NCBI GenBank assembly: GCA_023853785.1
Contig: JAJIRX010000590.1
Coordinates: forward strand, 124,001-188,000
Length of the DNA: 64,000 nt
Source of the DNA: Psilocybe azurescens
Taxonomy: Eukaryota; Basidiomycota; Agaricomycetes; Agaricales; Agrocybaceae
Direction: 5' to 3'
The translations under genes and the position numbers were made by a program. The number at the start of each line of letters is the position of its first letter. Positions within the stretch are counted from its first letter, which is position 1. The notes under the pieces are model-generated. The model was not told where the DNA came from. It ran no database searches and saw only the letters and a program-made list of their open reading frames with translations. Shown in pieces: positions 57,506-64,000 of this stretch.

Positions 57506-58833
57506 TCAAGCCAACTCGATAGCGGCTCTGGGTGGGTAACGTATCTGCTCAGCTCCTTTCTCCAACGCGGCAGCGAAAGAAGGGAAGGCAGCGAAGGGGT
57601 CGTTGGGTGATGGTGCGGTGAAGTCCCTCCTCACCACTTTGCTCTCAAACGACTTGCCAACTCCAGGGCTCATCAAGCTCTCCCTGATCCGATCCACCTT
57701 GGCTCCGGTGACTGGCAAAGCGGGAGACCACAAGGCGCCGTCGGCGGCGGCGTACATCAAAGGAGGCTGTGCTGCAGCACGCAGTGTCATGTCCAACTTC
57801 TCCTCGTATTCAACAGCACTTTCGGGGTATTCCAGTGCTGTGACCATGGGCTCGTCGGCATCAGCCGAAGCAGGCTCCTCCAACGACACGGACTGCCAGA
57901 AAGCCTGGGTGAGCGAATCCATAGCGAGAGGTGCAGGTTTGTTGGGACGGTTTAAGGAAGCGACGGCGGGGCTAAAGACGGCCCGTCCGAGAGGAGAGGG
58001 TCCGGGGGTAAACTGAGAATTTCCGATGATATTGGAAACAGGGTTCATGGAAATGCGCCCACCGAGGGTCAGCCCCTTCTTGTTCCTCTTATTGCGACGC
58101 TCCTCGACAGAGGCGGCGCGGGCGCGGGCGCGAGACGGCCCACTAAGGATAGTGACATTGTCATTTACATCCCTCTTCCTAGACAATTGACGGCCACGGG
58201 TCTCCATCTCCAGATCGACATCGAGGGCGGTCTCGGTGTCAGTTACAGGAGAATTGGGAGCAGAGGGGTACGGCGAGCGCGGGTAAGATGACAGAGATTG
58301 ACCGAGGCTCTTGCTGGGACGAGTGGAGGTTTGCACGCTGGTGAAGGGCGCGAAACGGATCAAGCTATTCCGGTTCTCCTTGCCAACGGCTGCAACAGGG
58401 GCAGGGAGCTTGGGCGAGCGGGGATCCTCGAATTCCGTTATGACCGGAGATGCCTGATACGAGAGGGTACGGAAAGGCCTGGGTACAGCTGAAAGCCTAA
58501 ATCCATCTACGGAAGGCGAAAAGACGCGTTCACCCCAACCAGGAAGGTTCAGAGGGTTGGGTGAGACAGAGATAGGGCCACGATCGTAGGATTTTTGGCC
58601 CATGGGTCGAGAATGTGGCCACCAGCTGGGTAGGAGAAGGTGGAAAGTGAACATGTGCGGACTTCAAAGCTTTTCCCGTGGGGAGAGGAGAACAGAGAAG
58701 CTAGCATTCTGTGCAAGGGGGATAGGGGCAAGGGCATAGGGCGCTTGAGAATGGAGCGCGATGTACCAGATTTCTGGAGCATGGTACGGGACTGCATAGA
58801 CATTCCATTGCGAAGAATAGATTGGGGTGCCAT
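57506..58833 (-). CDS. Pro/Ser-rich protein, paralog of the 52833 gene (two frame breaks)
   Basis: Starts MAPQSILRNGMSMQSRTML. The N-terminal, middle (HVHFPPSPTQLVATFSTHGP) and long C-terminal parts are in three frames. They join if the T4 run at 58671-58674 and the T5 run at 58592-58596 were each one base shorter; total length then becomes a multiple of three (442 codons). The C-terminal part includes SYDRGPISVSPN, a basic RARARAASVEERRNKRNKKG segment (probable nuclear signal) and conserved FTPGPSPLGRAVFSPAVASL and SPSPNDPFAAF-like motifs. Homology with the 52833 gene covers the N-terminal third. Function unknown. The double break is either sequence error or real decay. Confidence 0.6.
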
Positions 58834-61800
58834 TGCGATATGCTCTTGCGTGAAAGGGTTTAAGTGAATAAGGAGTCGTAAAAGTGCGAGAAGAAAGATG
58901 GTAAATTGTTGTTTATTGATTGGTTGAACTCGAGCAGTGTCTTGGCCAGCAAGTCAGCGCCGACTGAGAGTCTATGGTCAGTAGACAGAATGAGTAGAGA
59001 AACAAACTGAAGACTTACATTGAAAAATTCGTAAAGTTCGTGAGGGACACACTACAAGTGAGTGGGGATTTCTCGAACCATCGTTCGATTCTTATATAAC
59101 ATCGCGGAAGCGGCAACCATACGGAGCTAAATGGAACACATGGTAGATCCAATTCATATTTTTGTCTACCGGTTCGCGTACCTCTTAAATTCTGTAGTAC
59201 AGCCTTGCCTTGTTGACAACAAGGTCAAAACTGACACAATATGTCTTTGACAAAAAAATAAGAATAAGTCAGTGCTCTCTTCACTCAAATCTAATATATA
59301 TATAATATTTGAGAGGCTTACTCTCTACCGAGGGAAGGAATATGAATATTGGCGAAGTACGTGAAGTTTGGGCGGTGAGACCGCGGTCGGAATAATAGAC
59401 ACAAACTGAACCGGCTCGGATGATCTCTGATGTCAAACTTTGATTTCTTCATCATTTCATTTTCACATTCAGCCATCGATGGATCTGTCAAATCATTCAA
59501 TCGAGCACCGCAGACCAGACTGGCAGACGCCTACACAGCACTTCCCACCTAATATAAGGTCAGACTAACAAAACAGTCTACTTGCTCTCATAGGAAGCTC
59601 TTATAACGTTGTTCGCTTTCTGATTTGAACCCTTGTCCCTTGTTCTCGCTTTCATCTAACAAAGTGTTTCAACATTCAGCCTCCCTACGTTTATTAACAA
59701 GCGGTACCTGCGCGTTTCTGTTATCCAATTCACATGCGGTTGATTCGCCGAACTGATTCGAATTGATCTTAAAACATACAATAGCCTTGGCTGGCTTGTA
59801 ATTATCCTGGTATCCAATTCGGGGTGGCGGAGGGTGGTCGGAGGAGGATAATCACCGTAAAACCACCTATGAATCAACCAGTTAGCTCAATTGGCGGCGC
59901 GTCGTAATTTGTGGAAGCTCGTGGAATGCAAGGGAGTTGCAATACTGCGGCGCATCAAGAAGGAATTTCGGGCTATTTCAGAACGATCGTAGACAATCAC
60001 CCACGCCCGAGCATCGTCCTGCATCGTCTTTCAAAAAATTTGTGTATCTTCCTGAAATTCTCTACTGTCACCATATGCCTAACTTGCGGGTGTACCCGAA
60101 TATACATACTGAAGATACAATTACAGATACAAACTCTATTGTCTATATTAATAGGAGGGTCGTAGACTGCGTTTATTGGTGTGCTTCGGAGATGTAGACC
60201 TTTCATCTGCAGGATTGCCAGAGCACGATGCATCATCTTGTCAACGGGATTATTCCTTCCAGCCGGAGTTGCGATCTTCGCCCACGGCCTCCTGGGCTCT
60301 GATAAATTATACTTGATGGACATTTCCAGATGCGCATCATTTCCATCCAAGTTGTCTTGCTGTGCCGTGCATTCACAAGTCTAGTAGAATTCATGCCAAC
60401 ATTCGGTATAATGTCCTTGAATGACTTGAAGTTCTTGAATAATGCAGTCCGACTTCGTGGGCTCTGCTTTAATAGCTCTTCTGACATGTTTCAAGGTAAG
60501 GTCACGGCAGGGAACCACATGGCGCAATGTAGTTGGAGACTCAGTTCTCTTTGGAATGTCGACAATCACTTACAAGTCATGATCGCGCTCCAAATGGTGA
60601 CAGGCAAAGTGAGAAAGCGCTTCCTTTTTCAAGTTTCTGTAGGCGAAAGAAGATCACAGTCAGCTTTCCATGTATCGCTCACTCACTCACTTCTTACATA
60701 TATATAATCATCAATCAGGAGCGTGGTGAGGTTCTCCCTCACCTCTGTGAGATGGATATGAAGGCGAGGGAGCCTGAGTTATAAATACTAATAACGTGTC
60801 TGTAAGCAAATGGTCTCATGGACGCCCACTGTTTGGACCTCCACCCCCTAGCCGTTCTGTGAGCTAAATCGGGGCGAAATTGAAAGCAGCGCAAGTCAGC
60901 ATCATCTAATGAAATCAGAACGATATTTTATACATTCCAGGCTGAACAATCCTGAATCTTAGCTGCACTCATGCAAAGGGGTCCGCCAGGAACTCACGTT
61001 TATTCCCCGTTGTACTAAATTTACTTCCCAGATGCTCACACCGGCGTTCCCGGGAGAACAAAACATTCAATACTCAGCAGATTAATCATGAGAATAATTT
61101 ATCAAGCTGCTGAGTACAGCAGCTAATATCTGCGCAATCCGAAATTTGGGCTTTCCTTGTAAGCATAGATTTTCCATTTCTGGAACATCTTGAAGGGAGG
61201 CCCAGTTTCTAATACAAGCGCCCATTCAGGCCTCAGGGCTTAGGACATACTCACAATTCTACTGCAAAGACTGGATCCTGGTGCACGTAGAGCTCTACAT
61301 GGAGATCCCTCGGTACCAAACGAATCTTTCTCTATATATCTACAGCGCTCCGGGATAGCCGTTTGTGCTTTCTCATCGTCTATCGAACAGCCCTGACCGA
61401 TATATCATGGCAGCCTGAGGGAAACAGATGCTTTAGTCTAAGCAAAATTACCATCCGCATGCATCCTACTTAGGTTCAAGCCACTTCCTTAGATCGAGAT
61501 TTACAAAATCAGAACCGGTAGGCTTGGAACGCCACACTCTACTTCTAAGTTCTGACAGTTCTATTTTTTTTTAGCTTGGCTCCTCGACGGTCGTCTTCAC
61601 TTCGGATTGAAAATGAAAAGATACAACTTAGAATGAGTCCGAGTCTCATACCCATGAGATCGATTGAATGCATACGATCGTGACAAGCGGACCCCTGAAG
61701 GCAATGGCACTGATAAACAGAGCAAGATAGATATTATGTACACACAACTACAACAGCAACAGCTTATAAAAGAGCAGCAACTACAACAAATCCGAGCACG

Positions 61801-62435
61801 ATCATCGAAACAAAAAAAAAAAGGGGTAGGATAAAAGAAAAAAAAAAAGACGGGCAAAAAAGTGAAACAAAAAGAAAAGGATGGGATGGATGGCGGTATG
61901 CTGCAAATCAAATAGAGATAGGGGCGGAATGGGGTTGACTCTAGAACCTTTGGAGATTTGGGAAGAAGATTTTTGGAGTAGGGGGTAGGAATGGCGGAAA
62001 ACGCTCCAGAGAATAGATATTAGACAATGTGTTGATGGTGGATGAAGGAAGAATAGAATGGAATTGGAGCTGGAGTTGGTCTGGGGATGGGATAGAGTGA
62101 CTTTATGTGTGGCGAAGTGTATGCAAGGGGGTATGATTCGTGGGGGGCAAAAAAGAAAAGAAAAAGAAAGAAAAAGAGCAACGACAACGACAAAAAATTT
62201 CGATTAAGATAGAGAGGAGATGGAATAGAAGAAGAAAAGATGGATATGCCAGGAATCAAAATGAGGCTTCAAGATAGTGCAATCCAAAAAATTAAAAGCC
62301 GGTGCAAGTGCAAAACATGACGCAAGATAGAGAAGGGAAAAAAGGCGAAGAGGAATCGTAAGAGGAAGTCAAGGCACCACAAAACAAGCCACACACACAC
62401 ACCGCAATTCAAAAGCCACGCCACAAACCCCATAC
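58834..62435. other. Long gene-poor stretch
   Basis: Contains short minus ORFs at 59997-60350, 60233-60487 and 60381-60569 without recognisable motifs, a TA-rich run near 59292-59306, and oligo-A tracts at about 61808-61870. The last 800 bp is probably SNF1 3' UTR/flank. No RNA gene or element recognised. Confidence 0.4.
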
Positions 62436-64000
62436 TCACTCGCCGCCACCCGCCAGTTCCAAGATCAACCGGCACGCAACATCCATAAACACAAACGGCG
62501 ATACAACCTCGTCCTCCTTCACATACATCCCCTCCTTCTCCTTCAGACTCCTCCCAGACTCGCTGCCCCCAGCCGCGCCTACACTGCCAACCGCGCCTGC
62601 TCCAGCAGCAATCAAATCCTTCTCCCTCTCCTGTTGCGTGAAAATCGGATCATATACCGCCATATCGAACCTCCCCGCATCCGGGTCCGTGCTCGCCCTG
62701 TAGCTTTTCTTGTGGTGGAAGTCCACGAGGTAGTTGATGCTGTCCACCATATATAACTGAAGGTTCATGAGCACGACGACGTCCTGGACCCGCGCGCGCG
62801 TCTCGACGAAGTAGATGCTCGATGCCGCTTTGAGGTCGACCCCGCCTGAGCCGTCGAGCTCTCTATTCCGCTCCACTGTCCCTTTCCCAGCACCAGGGTT
62901 CGAACCAGCAATCCCATTCGCCTGCCCAGCAGCAGCAGCGGCCATAGCGGCCCTTGCCTCCCTCGCCCTGGCACCTCCCAAACCACCCAGATTCTTCTTC
63001 TCCTTCCACTCCATCCCGAGCGTCCTCAGCGTCCGATAGATCTCCAACATGACCTCCATCGGCGGGCTCCTGCTGCGGATCCCAAAATGCCACTTCGTCT
63101 TATGCTGCTTCTTCTCCCTCTCCCTCTCCCGCCCTCCGCCGCCGGACCGCTTAGCAGAGACATACGACGTGAGATGATGCTGCTCCGGGAGCTGTTCCGG
63201 AAGGGACGAGTTAAGGACTGCGAATTGCGGGAGGCCGTTCGATGTGGATGCGGTCATCGAGGGGGAGGAGAAATTGTTTGGGTCAAGGGGGGCGAGCGGG
63301 GGTGAGATGAAGTCAAGCTCGTCGGATTCAGGGTCGTCAGACTCGTACTCCGCGTTGAATTCTACCTCGAAGGGGTTTTCCTCCAGTGCGACTGCGCCTA
63401 CTGGCGAAAGAATAGTTGGAGATAGCGCGTTCCGTGGCTAAAAAAATAAGAGGTTATAGTAATAAGCATAATGGAACCAAGTATAAGATGAAGACGAACA
63501 TCCATAGCAGCGAGCTGAGCATCTCTCTCCGCCTCTGCAAACTCCGCGACTGCAACACACAAGTCAGCCAGCAACCAATTCGAAGAAAAGCACCACTCAC
63601 GATCCTTCCCGAGCCTTCTCTTATCCCTCAAAAGCATATACGCGACCTTGACAGCATTCCCCTGCACACCATCATCCCTCCTCAAGCACTCCCACACATC
63701 GTCCTTATCAACATCCGTCATGCTATCTGCGAGCTCCTCGACCACATCCTCCTCGATCTTACCCAGGCCCTCGATGATCTCAAAGTCGAGCTGCTTCGGA
63801 GGTGTCACGAGTGAGCTCAACGTGCCGAGAACGGGACCGGGCGGCGGAGGCAGCGGGGTGAGGTACCGCGGCAGGTCGGTGGTGAAAAAGGGATGCTGGG
63901 TGATCTCGGGAATGGTGATTCGCTTCACGGGGTCGACGGCAAGCATGGATACGATAAGGGATCTCGCATCCTGCGAGAGATAGCTTGGGATATGGAAGTT
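62436..64000 (-). CDS. SNF1: SNF1/AMPK catalytic alpha subunit, C-terminal part (runs off right edge)
   Basis: Exons 63601..>64000, 63500..63549 and 62436..63437, in frame. The visible part begins inside the kinase C-lobe (FHIPSYLSQDARSLIVSML, AVDPVKRITIPEITQHPFF). The autoinhibitory/UBA-like region follows (DVVEELADSMTD, GNAVKVAYMLLRDKRRLGKD). It ends with the adenylate-sensor/beta-gamma-binding domain (KTKWHFGIRSRSPPMEVML, EIYRTL, YFVETRARVQDVVVLMNLQL, INYLVDFHHKKSY, FVFMDVACRLILELAGG). SNF1 is the energy-sensing Ser/Thr kinase that relieves glucose repression. The linker holds low-complexity Ala/Gly inserts (AAMAAAAAGQANG, AAGAGAVGSVGAAGG) typical of basidiomycete orthologs. The catalytic loop lies outside the window. 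Confidence 0.92.

Noticed and set aside
61800..61870. Oligo-A tracts as a retroposon tail
   Set aside because: No retrocopy or target-site duplication seen. It is probably low-complexity sequence in the SNF1 3' flank.

Overview
This is nuclear DNA of a mushroom-forming basidiomycete (Agaricomycetes). The evidence is: many short GT-AG introns (about 45-80 bp) in almost every gene; FunK1 fungal-type kinases; basidiomycete seven-helix membrane proteins; UstYa (DUF3328) proteins; and recognisable housekeeping genes (SRP14, MET1, SNF1, a DUF726 protein). I recognised no rRNA, tRNA, CRISPR array or bacterial-style operon. Exon coordinates were worked out by hand from splice sites and reading-frame continuity. 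Exon lengths were checked modulo 3.

Layout. 0-7 kb: the end of a flavin-monooxygenase-like gene, an F-box gene and a coiled-coil gene. 7.3-13.5 kb: a divergent FunK1 kinase pair (A minus, B plus). 14.5-21.7 kb: a conserved block with a DUF726 protein, SRP14 and MET1. 22-38 kb: an accessory island with two UstYa-family genes, two paralogous seven-helix membrane proteins, two paralogous GNAT acetyltransferases, a membrane-anchored But2-like protein, and two tiny secreted-peptide precursor genes, each encoding four 13-residue tandem repeats behind a signal peptide. 38-46 kb: a mitochondrial-type small protein, a Ser/Thr-rich secreted protein and an unknown soluble protein. 47.7-52.1 kb: a decayed copy of the divergent FunK1 pair (C, D), with D fused to a fragment of the coiled-coil gene. 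52.8-58.8 kb: two related proline/serine-rich genes on either side of a 1.05 kb inverted-repeat element. 62.4-64 kb: the 3' part of SNF1.

The most interesting content is the 22-38 kb island. The two precursor genes share gene structure (signal-peptide exon, phase-1 intron, repeat exon), repeat length and repeat pattern: [RK]-x-D-[TA]-x-[FW]-L-R-[EDA]. They lie between UstYa-family genes, the hallmark oxidases of fungal dikaritin-type ribosomal peptides (RiPPs). Precursor, oxidase, acetyltransferase and membrane protein each occur twice, so I infer a putative duplicated RiPP-like system. It has unusual single-basic, non-KR repeat borders. The chemistry and product are inference.

A second theme is data quality. 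Eleven single-base discrepancies, each in or beside a short homopolymer run, break eight otherwise convincing reading frames (including one of the precursors). They are either assembly length errors or widespread pseudogenisation, and they should be checked before any of these genes is called dead.
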